Source: JAKVCB01 sp963578605 | GTDB taxonomy: Bacteria; Planctomycetota; Planctomycetia; Pirellulales; Lacipirellulaceae | DNA: 64,000 nt | Direction of reading: 5' to 3' | Assembly (NCBI GenBank): GCA_963578605.1 | Contig: CAUZEA010000022.1 | Coordinates: 3,182 to 67,181, forward strand | Part shown: in pieces, positions 48,920-59,600 of the stretch | Layout of the letters: each line of letters starts with the position of its first letter | How positions within the stretch are numbered: the first letter of the stretch is position 1 | Program-made: the position numbers and the translations under genes | Notes under the pieces: generated by a model | What the model saw: the letters and a program-made list of their open reading frames with translations, nothing else | The model's database searches: none | Told to the model about the DNA's origin: nothing

Positions 48920-51058
48920 TCATTCCTCGCCAAGAAATCGTTTCACGACTTCTTCGGGTGCGGGCGCGTAGCGACTCGGTTCCATCGAGCAACTGGCCCG
49001 ACCCTGGCTGAGGGACCGCATCGCGCTGGAATAACCGAACAAGCTGGCAAGCGGTGCATCGGCATGTAGCACTGTATCGGTGCCGCGCGACTCTGTTTGA
49101 TGAATGATTGCCCTCCGTTGTTGAAGGTCACCCACCAGGTCGCCCACATGTTCCTCGGGAGTGGCAATTTCGAGTTTCATAACTGGCTCCAGCAGGATCG
49201 GTCCCGCCTTGTGGAGGCCATTGTTGAAGGCAACGTTTGCCGCTGTACGAAATGCGATTTCGGAGGACTCACTCACGTTCACTTCGGCACCCAGTACCGT
49301 CACCTTGAGTCTCATGAGCGGAAAACCCAGTATTCCGCTGCCCTGACCGGCGGCTTCCAGTTCTTCGAGCACAACGGATAGAAACTGCGGTGGCAGGCCG
49401 TGATCAATCACATTCGTGGTCGTCACTGGCGGAGTCTGTTTCGCCAGGGGGCCCCGCATCTCAAAAGGTTCCAACCGGATCCGCACCTTGGCGGTATGCT
49501 GCACACCACCCAGGAGCCGATTGCATTCGCCCTCCGCTTCGACCATCTGGCCAACTGTCTCACGATAACTGACCCGGGGTTTGTGAACTTTGACGTTGAG
49601 ATTGAAGTCGCGTTTCAGTCGATGTTGAATGACCTCTAAATGGAGTTCCCCCATTCCACTGATGATTGTCTGCCCGGTTTCTTCGTTTTCCAGGGCCTGA
49701 AAAGTGGGATCCTGCTTCCGCAGCATGGTAAGCGTTTCGGTCAGTTTTTTGCGATCCGTCGTGTTCTCGGCTTCAATGGCCATCGAAAGGACCGTCTCGG
49801 GAAACTCGATCGATTCCAGCAGGATTGGCGCGCGGGTGGTGCAAATTGTGTCGCCAGTCACCGACTGCCGCAAGCCGATGATGCCGATGATATCACCTGC
49901 CTGGGCGCTGTCGACTTGCTCATCTTTTTTGGCGGCGTGGATCCGCCACAGCTGAGCCACGTTCTCCTTTTTGTCTTTACCAGGATTGAGGACGCGACTG
50001 TTAGGCTTCAACTGCCCGGAATAGATTCGGACCCAATACAGGTCTCCCGTATTGTAAGGCAGGATTTTAAAGACCAGGCCACAAAAGGGTTCTTGCGGGT
50101 CGGGCTTACGAATTCCCTTAAGGGCCGGATTTTCATTCGAGGTGGTCTTGCTTTTTCCCTTGGGCTTCAAATCCGTCCCTTCGACTGGTGGCCGATCGAG
50201 CGGATTCGGCAGGTAGGCTGCGATTGCGTCCAACAGGGGGGTCACACCGATACCGTGCAGGGCCGAGCCGCAGAGTACAGGCTGAATCTGTTGGACGATG
50301 GTCGCCTCACGAAGCACTTTGTACACGAGTTGCTCTGAAATGGGCTCCTCAGCGAGGGCCAGTTCTATCAGTTCATTGCTGTAATCGCAGAGAGTTTCCA
50401 GGAGCCTCTCGTGCCACAGTTGGGCAGACTCTGCCACCTCGTCTGGGATTGGATCCGTCTGGACTTTTCGTCCTTCACGACCTTCCGGAAAGGTGATGAA
50501 CTTCATTCGCACAAGATCGATCACCCCTCGAAAAGGGTTGGCTACGTGGGCAGGCCCCTCTCCGACAGGTATTTGCAAGGCGACCGGATTTGCCCCAAGC
50601 CGGCTACCTATGTCGTTGAAGACTGTCTGGAAATCGGCCCCTTCACGATCGAGTTTGTTGATGAAGGCAATTCGCGGGACACTGTATTTGTCTGCCTGGC
50701 GCCATACTGTTTCGCTTTGCGCTTCGACGCCTTCACGGGCACTAAACACAACCACGGCACCATCAAGAACGCGCAGGCTGCGTTCGACTTCGGCGGTAAA
50801 GTCGACATGTCCTGGCGTATCAATCAAATTAATCGTCACGTCCTTCCATGGAAACTGCACGCATGCCGAATAGATGGTAATTCCGCGTTCTTCTTCCTCA
50901 GAATCATCGTCGGTCGTCGTGGTACCTTTATCGACAGCACCGGCCCGATGCTTGCTGCCACTGACATAGAGCATTTGCTCGGTCGTGGTCGTTTTTCCCG
51001 CGTCAATGTGGGCAACAACACCGATATTGCGGATTTTATCGAGCGGCACGGTCGACAT
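48920..51058 (-). CDS. fusA: Elongation factor G
   Basis: A 712-residue translocation GTPase. G1 is AHIDAGKT (16-23), then DTPGHVDFT, NKLD and later domains II-V (SGMGELHLEVIQHRLKRDFNLNVKVHKPRVSYRET). The switch region reads EEEERGITIYSACVQFPWKDVTINLID, rather than the ERGITITSAATT of common EF-G, which is a form I associate with the planctomycete/spirochaete type. It follows rpsG as in str operons, so I keep the name fusA. The tuf gene that usually follows is absent. Confidence 0.95.
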   Translation of the reverse strand: MSTVPLDKIRNIGVVAHIDAGKTTTTEQMLYVSGSKHRAGAVDKGTTTTDDDSEEEERGITIYSACVQFPWKDVTINLIDTPGHVDFTAEVERSLRVLDGAVVVFSAREGVEAQSETVWRQADKYSVPRIAFINKLDREGADFQTVFNDIGSRLGANPVALQIPVGEGPAHVANPFRGVIDLVRMKFITFPEGREGRKVQTDPIPDEVAESAQLWHERLLETLCDYSNELIELALAEEPISEQLVYKVLREATIVQQIQPVLCGSALHGIGVTPLLDAIAAYLPNPLDRPPVEGTDLKPKGKSKTTSNENPALKGIRKPDPQEPFCGLVFKILPYNTGDLYWVRIYSGQLKPNSRVLNPGKDKKENVAQLWRIHAAKKDEQVDSAQAGDIIGIIGLRQSVTGDTICTTRAPILLESIEFPETVLSMAIEAENTTDRKKLTETLTMLRKQDPTFQALENEETGQTIISGMGELHLEVIQHRLKRDFNLNVKVHKPRVSYRETVGQMVEAEGECNRLLGGVQHTAKVRIRLEPFEMRGPLAKQTPPVTTTNVIDHGLPPQFLSVVLEELEAAGQGSGILGFPLMRLKVTVLGAEVNVSESSEIAFRTAANVAFNNGLHKAGPILLEPVMKLEIATPEEHVGDLVGDLQQRRAIIHQTESRGTDTVLHADAPLASLFGYSSAMRSLSQGRASCSMEPSRYAPAPEEVVKRFLGEE

Positions 51059-51166
51059 TACGGTTTCACATGTTGTTTAGTACAAGCGCACAAAAAAAGG
51101 CCGGAGCTCCAGGGCCGAGATTCATCAAGAATCTCCACCGCGGAAGTCTGACCACAAACTACTCTA

Positions 51167-51637
51167 CTACCAGGCAAAATGCGCAAACGCTTTGTTGGCA
51201 TCTGCCATACGATGGACATTGTCACGACGCGTCATCGCGGTTCCCTCGCGTTTATACGCGTTACATAATTCATCGGCCAGCTTCTGGGCCGTGGGACGAC
51301 CTTTCTTTTCACGAACGGCAATCAACAGCCAGCGGATCGCCAATGACTGTTGCCGCGTCTTGTTGACCTGCATCGGCACCTGATAAGCGGCACCACCAAC
51401 ACGTTTACTACGGACCTCCATGGCTGGCTTGATATTCTCAATTGCCTGCGTAAAAACATCGATTGGCTCCTGGTCGGGAATGCGCTCCTTAACGAGGTCC
51501 AATGCATCATAGAAGACACCCTGCACAACGCTCTTTTTGCCATCCCACATGAGGCAATTGATGAACTTGGCGGCCAACAGAGACCCGCATCGCGGATCGG
51601 GTTTAAGTTGTTTACGGCTTGCAGTGATTCGAGCCAT
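51167..51637 (-). CDS. rpsG: 30S ribosomal protein S7
   Basis: A 156-residue S7, organiser of the 30S head. DPRCGSLLAAKFINCLMWDGKKSVVQGVFYDALDLV, KPAMEVRSKRVGGAAYQVPMQVNKTRQQSLAIRWLL and the ending RRDNVHRMADANKAFAHFAW are diagnostic. It lies 12 bases after rpsL and 108 before fusA. Confidence 0.98.
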   Translation of the reverse strand: MARITASRKQLKPDPRCGSLLAAKFINCLMWDGKKSVVQGVFYDALDLVKERIPDQEPIDVFTQAIENIKPAMEVRSKRVGGAAYQVPMQVNKTRQQSLAIRWLLIAVREKKGRPTAQKLADELCNAYKREGTAMTRRDNVHRMADANKAFAHFAW

Positions 51638-51649
51638 GGTTGTGACGTT

Positions 51650-52018
51650 TTACCCTTTCTTTGAACCATAACGGCTACGAGATTGTCTACGGCCATCCAC
51701 GCCGAGCGTGTCAAGCGCGCCGCGGACGACTTGGTACCGGACCCCCGGCAAATCGCGGACACGCCCGCCCCGCACCAAAACAATACTATGCTCCTGCAAG
51801 GTGTGCCCTTCACCGGGAATGTAGACCGTAACTTCTTTGCCGTTGGAAAGGCGCACACGGGTAATTTTCCGTAGAGCGGAGTTCGGCTTTTTGGGCGTCA
51901 TCGTCCGCACCTGCAGACAAACCCCTCGTTTCTGCGGGCAGCGGTCGAGCACTGGCGCCTTGCTAAATTTGCGCTTTTTCCTGCGCCGATGGCGGACAAG
52001 TTGATTGACCGTTGGCAT
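51650..52018 (-). CDS. rpsL: 30S ribosomal protein S12
   Basis: A 122-residue S12 of the decoding centre. MPTVNQLVRHRRRKKRK, CPQKRGVCLQVRTMTPKKPNSALRK and VRGGRVRDLPGVRYQVVRGALDTLG are diagnostic. Lys43 is conserved; residue 88 is Arg (codon 51757-51755), where most bacteria have Lys. Substitution of Lys88 by Arg is a well-known streptomycin-resistance change. Confidence 0.98.
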   Translation of the reverse strand: MPTVNQLVRHRRRKKRKFSKAPVLDRCPQKRGVCLQVRTMTPKKPNSALRKITRVRLSNGKEVTVYIPGEGHTLQEHSIVLVRGGRVRDLPGVRYQVVRGALDTLGVDGRRQSRSRYGSKKG

Positions 52019-52173
52019 GGACTCGTCTTTCTTTTACCTTTTTTAAAAACGAACCGCGTTCAGCCCACCCAATGAGGCGGGCACTAACTCACGAAAATCG
52101 TTGGAACCCTTCAGCTTAGCGGCCCACCACTGGATGTCAACCGTGAGCCGCAGAGTACCCTGCTTGCGGGAGT

Positions 52174-55100
52174 CTACTCGGTTGTCGGTCCTGCTGAATC
52201 TCCTCCTTCTCCTAACAATGTGTCGAGGCTCGTGGGGGCTGACTGGATCGGATGCTCCGGCGCGGGAGCCGATTCACCATTGGAACTGTCCGCCGAGGGC
52301 ACTGCTGTCTGCAGCAATGGGAACGACCGCTCCAGGACCCGCTCCTTCTCAGCCGCCAGGGCTTCCAGGGCCTCAGGTCGAATACGCACTTCCGATTGAT
52401 GGGTTGTGTGAAATCCGGTGCCGGCCGGAATCAAGTGGCCGAGGATCACATTCTCCTTCAAGCCGACCAACCGGTCGATTTTTCCACTCAACGCTGCTTC
52501 CGTGAGCACCTTGGTGGTCTCCTGGAAACTGGCAGCGGAGATAAAGCTCTGGCTCTGAACCGATGCTTTGGTGATTCCCAGTAGCTGGGTTGATGCACTG
52601 GCCATCTTCGGCTTGGTTCCCTTGGTGGCCTTCCCACCGTCTGCTTCGATCTGCACATTGGCCTGATCCAGAACATCCTTGGGCACGAGCAAGTCGACTT
52701 CATAAGCACTATCACCCTGCTCCACGATTTTGAGACATTTGGAGATCTCGTCATTTGCGATGCGGAAATCAAACTTGTCCAGGACGCTGCCCGGTAACAG
52801 GCTTGTATCACCGGGGTTTTCGATGCGAACCTTTCGCAGCATTTGCGAAACGATGATCTCGATATGCTTGTCGTTGATTTCGACGCGCTGGCTACGATAG
52901 ACGTTTTGGATCTCTCGGGTGAGATACTGCTGCACAGCCTCTTCGCCACTAATCCGCAAGATATCGTGCGGGACCAGGGGTCCATCTACGAGTGAATCAC
53001 CAGCCCGCACCATGTCGCCGGAGTGAACTCGCAAGTGCTTGTTGTGGTTCACCAGGTGTTCGCGCTCGATCCCACTTTCACTGCGGACGATAATAGACCG
53101 TTTGCCGCGTTTCTTTTCAGCCTGAATCTCGACAACCCCGTCAATTTCGGCAATCACGGCTGGATCTTTGGGCTTGCGAGCTTCAAAGATTTCGGTAACG
53201 CGGGGCAAACCACCCGTGATATCCTGTGTTCCGGAAGCTTCGCGTGGCGTTTTAGCAACGAGTGCTCCCGGCGAGATCACGTCCCCTTCGTGAACTTCGA
53301 TGTGGGCCCGCTCGGGCATGTAGTAGAAGTCGAGGATTTTCCCATCCTGGGGATCTTCGACCACAATTTGCGGGTGCAGGTCTCCCTTGTGCTCGGTAAT
53401 GACAAATCGCTTTCCACCGCTGGGATCCTGCTCGGTTCGCATCGTTTCATCCTCAATGAGGTCCTCGAAACGAATCTTTCCGCCAGTTTCGGCAAGGATC
53501 GGAATACTATGTGGATCCCACTCACAAATAACGTCGCCTTCCTTGATCGGGGTGTTTTCTTCGTGCTGGATGATCGCACCGGTCGGGACCTCATACTTTT
53601 CGATCTCACGACCTCTCTCATCAACAAGAGCGACTTCACCATTGCGCGTCAGGACAATGCGTTGACCAGCATCGTTGACGACCACCTGCAATTTCGTGTA
53701 CTTGACGATTCCAGCTTTGGTTGCCTTGATGTCGCTTTGCTCGACTTCACCCGTCGCAACGCCACCAATGTGAAAAGTCCGCATTGTGAGTTGGGTACCA
53801 GGCTCACCAATACTTTGGGCGGCGATGATGCCCACCGCCATTCCTTCTTCCACCAGCGATCCGGTCGACAGGTCCATACCGTAACAGCGGCGGCATATAC
53901 CGAGCGTCGCGCCACACGTCATCGGGCTGCGAACCTGGATCTTTTCCAAGCCCAATTGCTCGATCTTGCGGGCAATATCCGCCGTGACAAGCTCATTTTC
54001 GCTAACGATCACTTCGTCGGTAATCGGATTGACAATGTTGGTGCGACTAATCCGACCTCGAATCGAGTCGGCGAGACTCACCTCCACTTTTTCACCACGG
54101 TAAAGGATACCCTTGGTGATACCTTGCGTGGTGCCACAGTCGTCGGTGGTAATCACAACGTTCTGGGCAACATCGGCCAATTTGCGGGTCAAGTATCCCG
54201 AGTCGGCTGTCTTGAGAGCCGTATCGGCCAAACCCTTTCGTGCACCGTGGGTCGAGCTAAAGTACTCGAGCACGGTAAGACCTTCCCGGAAGTTTGCCTT
54301 GATGGGAGTCTCGATAATCTTACCCGAGGGCTTGGCCATCAACCCGCGCATTCCACCAAGCTGTCGCATCTGCTCAACACCACCACGAGCACCGGAATGG
54401 GCCATCAGGAAAATCGGGTTGACGTAACCGCCCTGGCGGAAATCGGTCTCCAGGCCATTCATCATTGCGGTCGTAATTTCCTCGCGGGCATGGGTCCAGG
54501 CGTCAAGCACCTGGTTGTAACGTTCGCCTTCAGTGATGATTCCGCGGTGGTACAGCTTGTTCCGCTTGAGTACTTCCTTCTCCGCTTCGGCAATAATCTT
54601 GCCTTTGGTGGCAGGGGTAACCAGGTCGTCGGTAGCGAACGACAAGCCGCTGCGGGTCGCGGCGTTGAAACCAAGCTGGTTCATGTCGTCAAGCAATAAA
54701 ATCGTTTTGCTCCTGCCCAGGAATTCGTAGCAGTCACTAATGACCTGGGCAAGTTGACTGGAGCGAAGTGGCATGTTGTAAAATGGCATCCCGGTCGGCA
54801 GCATGTCGCTGAACACGACCCGACCGATCGTTGTCTGGATTCGCTGACCAAAGGCATCTGGATTGCCAACTTCTTCGCGCAAACACTGATTCTTTGACAA
54901 GCGGATTTCGATCTTGGAGTGCGTGCCGACCTTGTCCGCAAAATACGCCATCAACGCCTCTTCAACCGAGGCAAACTTCATGCCATCCCCCCGGGTTTCC
55001 GGTACGTCCATGGTGAGGTAATAGCAACCCATGACGACGTCCTGCGACGGACTGATAATTGGAGTGCCATTGGCGGGGCTGAAGATGTTGTGCGTGCTCA

Positions 55101-56550
55101 TCATCAGCGTATGCGCCTCGACCTGGGCCTCGATCGAAAGGGGCAAGTGAACCGCCATTTGATCACCGTCAAAGTCAGCGTTAAAACCTCTACAGACTAA
55201 AGGGTGCAGGCGGATCGCGTTGCCTTCTACGAGGGTTGGCTCGAATGCCTGAATGCCCATTCGATGTAAAGTGGGTGCCCGGTTCAAAAGCACCGGGTGA
55301 TTGGTGATTACCTCTTCGAGGATGTCCCATACCTCTTCATCCTTGCGCTCCAGCATTTTTTTAGCGCTCTTAATAGTGTCGGCGTGACCTAGTTCCTTGA
55401 GCCGCCGGATGATAAAGGGTTGATAAAGTTCCAGGGCGATTTTCTTCGGCAAACCACACTGATGCAGTCGCAAGGTAGGACCCACCACAATCACGCTGCG
55501 GGCTGAGTAATCGACCCGCTTGCCGAGAAGATTCTCCCGGAAACGCCCCTGCTTACCCTTGATCATGTCGGTTAATGATTTGAGTGGGCGGTTGGAAGAT
55601 CCCAAAACAGGTCGCTTACAGCGGTTGTTATCGAACAGGGCGTCCACCGACTGCTGAAGCATCCGCTTCTCGTTACGAATGATCACTTCGGGTGCATTGA
55701 GGTCCACCAGTTTCTTGAGCCGGTTATTGCGATTGATGATACGGCGATAAAGGTCGTTAAGATCACTCGTGGCAAAATTACCACTGTCGAGCAGGACGAG
55801 TGGGCGTAAATCGGGTGGAATCACTGGAATCACGTCCAGTACCATCCACTCTGGTTTGTTGTCCGAGTCACGGATCGCTTCAACCGTCTTCAGGCGATTG
55901 ATGAGATCTTTCGCCTTTTGTTTTGAACCCGTTTCACGAACGTCCTTGCGGAGCTCGTCTGAAAGGGTCACCAAATCAAGTTGGCTCAGGAGTTTGCGAA
56001 TGGCGTCAGCGCCCATATCCGCTTCGAAGGACCCTTCGCCAAACTGTTCGCGCTTGCTCCGGTACTCCTCCTCCGTCAAGAGCTGTTGTCGTTTAAGATC
56101 GGTTTCACCGGGATCGATCACGACGTAGTCTTGAAAATAAATCACTTTCTCCAGACTGGTGGTTTTCATCGCCAGCAGGCTGCCGAGACGACTCGGCATT
56201 GCCTTGAAGAACCAGATGTGCACGATGGGAGCAGCCAATTCAATGTGCCCCATCCGCTTGCGGCGGACACGGCTATGGGTCACTTTCACACCGCATCGGT
56301 CACAAATCATCCCCTTGTACTTCATGCCGCGATATTTACCACACGCGCATTCCCAGTCCTTCTCCGGGCCGAAAATCCGCTCGCAAAACAAACCGTCCTT
56401 TTCTGGGCGATAGGTACGGTAGTTGATCGTCTCGGGCTTTTTGACTTCGCCAAACGACCAGCTGCGAATGTCGTGCGGCCTGGCCAGGCTAATCTTCACA
56501 GAGGCATAGTCATTGATGCGATCAAAACTGGTAGTTTCCAGTAGGCTCAT
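52174..56550 (-). CDS. rpoC: RNA polymerase beta' subunit
   Basis: A 1458-residue beta' subunit. Zinc site 1 uses Cys68, Cys70, Cys83 and Cys86 (WECACGKYRGMKYKGMICDRCG). The catalytic NADFDGDQMAVH starts at Asn457. The second zinc site lies in CGATLGICRRCYG. The C-terminus is acidic and Pro/Ser-rich. I start at MSLLETTSFDRINDY (56550), with GGAG 7 bases upstream (GGAGACAACC-ATG); 18 more codons upstream are open but lie beyond that site. Confidence 0.98.
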   Translation of the reverse strand: MSLLETTSFDRINDYASVKISLARPHDIRSWSFGEVKKPETINYRTYRPEKDGLFCERIFGPEKDWECACGKYRGMKYKGMICDRCGVKVTHSRVRRKRMGHIELAAPIVHIWFFKAMPSRLGSLLAMKTTSLEKVIYFQDYVVIDPGETDLKRQQLLTEEEYRSKREQFGEGSFEADMGADAIRKLLSQLDLVTLSDELRKDVRETGSKQKAKDLINRLKTVEAIRDSDNKPEWMVLDVIPVIPPDLRPLVLLDSGNFATSDLNDLYRRIINRNNRLKKLVDLNAPEVIIRNEKRMLQQSVDALFDNNRCKRPVLGSSNRPLKSLTDMIKGKQGRFRENLLGKRVDYSARSVIVVGPTLRLHQCGLPKKIALELYQPFIIRRLKELGHADTIKSAKKMLERKDEEVWDILEEVITNHPVLLNRAPTLHRMGIQAFEPTLVEGNAIRLHPLVCRGFNADFDGDQMAVHLPLSIEAQVEAHTLMMSTHNIFSPANGTPIISPSQDVVMGCYYLTMDVPETRGDGMKFASVEEALMAYFADKVGTHSKIEIRLSKNQCLREEVGNPDAFGQRIQTTIGRVVFSDMLPTGMPFYNMPLRSSQLAQVISDCYEFLGRSKTILLLDDMNQLGFNAATRSGLSFATDDLVTPATKGKIIAEAEKEVLKRNKLYHRGIITEGERYNQVLDAWTHAREEITTAMMNGLETDFRQGGYVNPIFLMAHSGARGGVEQMRQLGGMRGLMAKPSGKIIETPIKANFREGLTVLEYFSSTHGARKGLADTALKTADSGYLTRKLADVAQNVVITTDDCGTTQGITKGILYRGEKVEVSLADSIRGRISRTNIVNPITDEVIVSENELVTADIARKIEQLGLEKIQVRSPMTCGATLGICRRCYGMDLSTGSLVEEGMAVGIIAAQSIGEPGTQLTMRTFHIGGVATGEVEQSDIKATKAGIVKYTKLQVVVNDAGQRIVLTRNGEVALVDERGREIEKYEVPTGAIIQHEENTPIKEGDVICEWDPHSIPILAETGGKIRFEDLIEDETMRTEQDPSGGKRFVITEHKGDLHPQIVVEDPQDGKILDFYYMPERAHIEVHEGDVISPGALVAKTPREASGTQDITGGLPRVTEIFEARKPKDPAVIAEIDGVVEIQAEKKRGKRSIIVRSESGIEREHLVNHNKHLRVHSGDMVRAGDSLVDGPLVPHDILRISGEEAVQQYLTREIQNVYRSQRVEINDKHIEIIVSQMLRKVRIENPGDTSLLPGSVLDKFDFRIANDEISKCLKIVEQGDSAYEVDLLVPKDVLDQANVQIEADGGKATKGTKPKMASASTQLLGITKASVQSQSFISAASFQETTKVLTEAALSGKIDRLVGLKENVILGHLIPAGTGFHTTHQSEVRIRPEALEALAAEKERVLERSFPLLQTAVPSADSSNGESAPAPEHPIQSAPTSLDTLLGEGGDSAGPTTE

Positions 56551-56661
56551 GGTTGTCTCCTGTTGGGAGCGTAACGCCCATGGGATACGGGTGTGCCGCT
56601 TCAAGGCCCGGGTTGGTTACACCGATCCCCAGACCAGCAACTCACCCACTCTTGGTCACTC

Positions 56662-59600
56662 TCAAATTCGCCGTTTTTCCAACTGCATATTCAGTCCCAG
56701 ACCACGAATCTCGTTGGTCAACACATCGAAGCTGGCCGGCGTACCCGCCTCAAGCGTATTCTCACCCTTGACCATCGATTCATAAATCTTCGTGCGACCT
56801 TCTACATCGTCGCTCTTGACCGTCAACAGCTCTTGCAAGATGTACGCAGCGCCATAGGCTTCCAGCGCCCAAACTTCCATCTCACCAAACCGCTGGCCAC
56901 CGAATCGCGCTTTACCACCCAGCGGCTGCTGGGTAATGAGCGAGTAGGGACCTGTACTTCGGGCATGCACCTTGTCGTCAACCAAATGGTGCAGTTTTAG
57001 CATGTATATGTACCCGACGGTTGTTTCCTGCTCGAAGGGCTCGCCCGTACGACCGTCGATCAGCCGCGTCTTCCCATGCTTCGGCAACCCAGCAGCCTCC
57101 AGCGCGGCATTGATATCTTCCTCACTTGCACCGTCAAAGACAGGTGTGACTGAGCGAAAACCGAGTTTCGCGCCAGCCCAACCCAGGTGGGTCTCCAGAA
57201 TCTGACCGACGTTCATTCGGCTTGGGACTCCGAGCGGGTTGAGCATAATCTCTACGGGGGTCCCATCCTCCAGGAACGGCATGTCTTCGACCGGCAAAAT
57301 CTTCGAGATAACCCCCTTGTTGCCGTGGCGACCTGCCATTTTGTCGCCCACCGAAATAACCCGCCTAGTGGCGATGTAAACTTTCACCATTTGCAACACG
57401 CCGCTGCGCAATTCGTCACCCCGCTTCATCGAATTAAGCCTGCGGTCACGGGCGTCTATCGCTTCTTCAACGTTGGGCCAAAGTTGGCGATAGATTTTTT
57501 CTACATCCTTTCTTCGTTGCGGGCTGCGGATCTCAATCGCGTCGTGCCTGAACGTCTTGGCCTGCTCTGCCACAAAGGATAGATCCTGGTCATAAACCAG
57601 TGAATTGCCATCGTCGTCGGTCAGCCTCCGTTGGAGAATCTTCTCGATTCCGCTTACCAGTTCACCGAACACCGTGGCAATCCGTTCGTTGCCTTCTTTT
57701 TCGATGACTTTCAGCGACCGTTCGAACTCCTTCCGCTGGTCTTCCGTCAAGCTCATGCGGCGGCTGAATCGCTGGGTATCGATGACGATACCCTCCACGC
57801 CCGAGGGGACTTCCAGCGAGTCATTTTTTACGTCTTCACCCGCGCGCCCGAAAATTGCGTGCAGCAGCTTCTCTTCCGGAGTCAGCTCGGTCTTGCTTTT
57901 GGGCGAAACCTTACCGACGAGGACATCGCCCGGCCGAACATAGGTACCGATCTGCACAATGCCATTCTCGTCGAGATTGCGAAGCATCTTTTCGCTGACA
58001 TTGGGGATGTCGCGCGTAAACTCCTCCCGACCGAGCTTGGTTTCGCGTATTTCGACGTCAAACTCTTCAATGTGAATCGACGTGTAGGTATCATTTTTCA
58101 CCAACTCTTCACTGATGATGATAGCGTCTTCAAAGTTGTAGCCCTGCCATGACATAAAGGCCACCAGCACGTTGCGGCCGAGTGCCAGTTCACCTTGATA
58201 GGTGGCAGCCCCGTCGGCGATCACATCCCCCGGCTCCACCTTGTCACCAGGCTTGACAATCGGTTTCTGGTTCTGGCAGGTTCGCTCGTTGAGACCCACA
58301 AATTTACGAAGACGGTGGACTTCAGGACCGATTTCAATCCGATCGGCATCCACATAGGTTATAGTTCCGCGATGGCCTGCACGAACCAACATGCCGGAGT
58401 GCTGGGCCACATCTTTCTCCAAACCAGTTCCGACAATCGGTGGATCCGTCACCAACAGTGGCACCGCTTGCCGCTGCATGTTCGAACCCATCAACGCACG
58501 GTTTGCATCATCGTGCTCCAAGAACGGTATGAGTCCAGCCGAAACGCCAATCATCTGGCTTGGCGCGACATCAATATATTCGATCTTGCCGACCGGCACG
58601 AGGACAAAGTCACTGCGATACCGGGCAACGATCGTCTCTCCTTGAATCTTGCCGTTTTCTACCGGTGCATCGGCTGAAGCGACCAACGCTTCCGATTCTT
58701 GATCGGCTCGCAGCCAGACAACCTCTTTGGTCAAACGAGCACCTTTCACCTTACGGTAGGGGGTGATCAGAAATCCATACTCGTCGACCGAGGCGTACAT
58801 CGCCAAGCTCGAAATGAGGCCAATGTTCGTACCTTCGGGAGTTTCGATCGGGCAAATCCGACCGTAGTGCGAAATGTGCACATCACGAACTTCAAAGCCA
58901 GCCCGCTTCCGATTCAAACCACCCGGCCCGAGTGCCGAGAGGCGTCGTTCGTGTGTGAGCATCGAAAGGGGATTAGTCTGATCCACCACCTGTGAAAGTT
59001 CGCCTCGCCCAAAAAAGTACTCGATCGCAGCCGAGATACTCTTCGGATTAACCAAGCTTCGGGGGGTCATGTCCTCTATGTCTTTCAGGCTCATCCGTTC
59101 TTGGACCGTGCGCCGCAGCTTAAGAAAGCCCTTCCGCATCTCATCGCAAGCCAACTCGTCAATTGTGCGCAGGCGCCGATTTCCCAAATGATCAATGTCA
59201 TCGACCATCGCATTCGGATCGGAAATCACCAACCGCAGGAGATACTTCACCGAATGGAGCAAATCCTCCGGACGCAGAATCAGCTCACTCTCCGGCACTT
59301 GCGTACCGAGTTTTCGGTTGATCCGAAAACGGCCCACCCGGCCGAGTCGGTAACGGTTCGTGTCATAAAACTTTTCGTGAAAAAGTGTCCGTGCTTTTTC
59401 GAGTTGTGGGGGGTTCCCAGGACGCAACCTCTGGTAAATCCTCAACAAGGCTTCTTCATGACTGCTCGTCGCGTCATCCGCCAGGGCATTCAACAACAGC
59501 GGCGCGCGGGGCACGTCCATGACCTCGACCTGCTTGACACCGCTGGTGGCAATCAACTCGGCCGTGTTTTTGGTGATCCGTTGCCCACATTCAACAAGAA

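Noticed and set aside
53023..54699. 558-codon plus-strand frame inside rpoC
   Set aside because: Exact antisense of a conserved rpoC region; a long shadow caused by codon bias, with no domain of its own.
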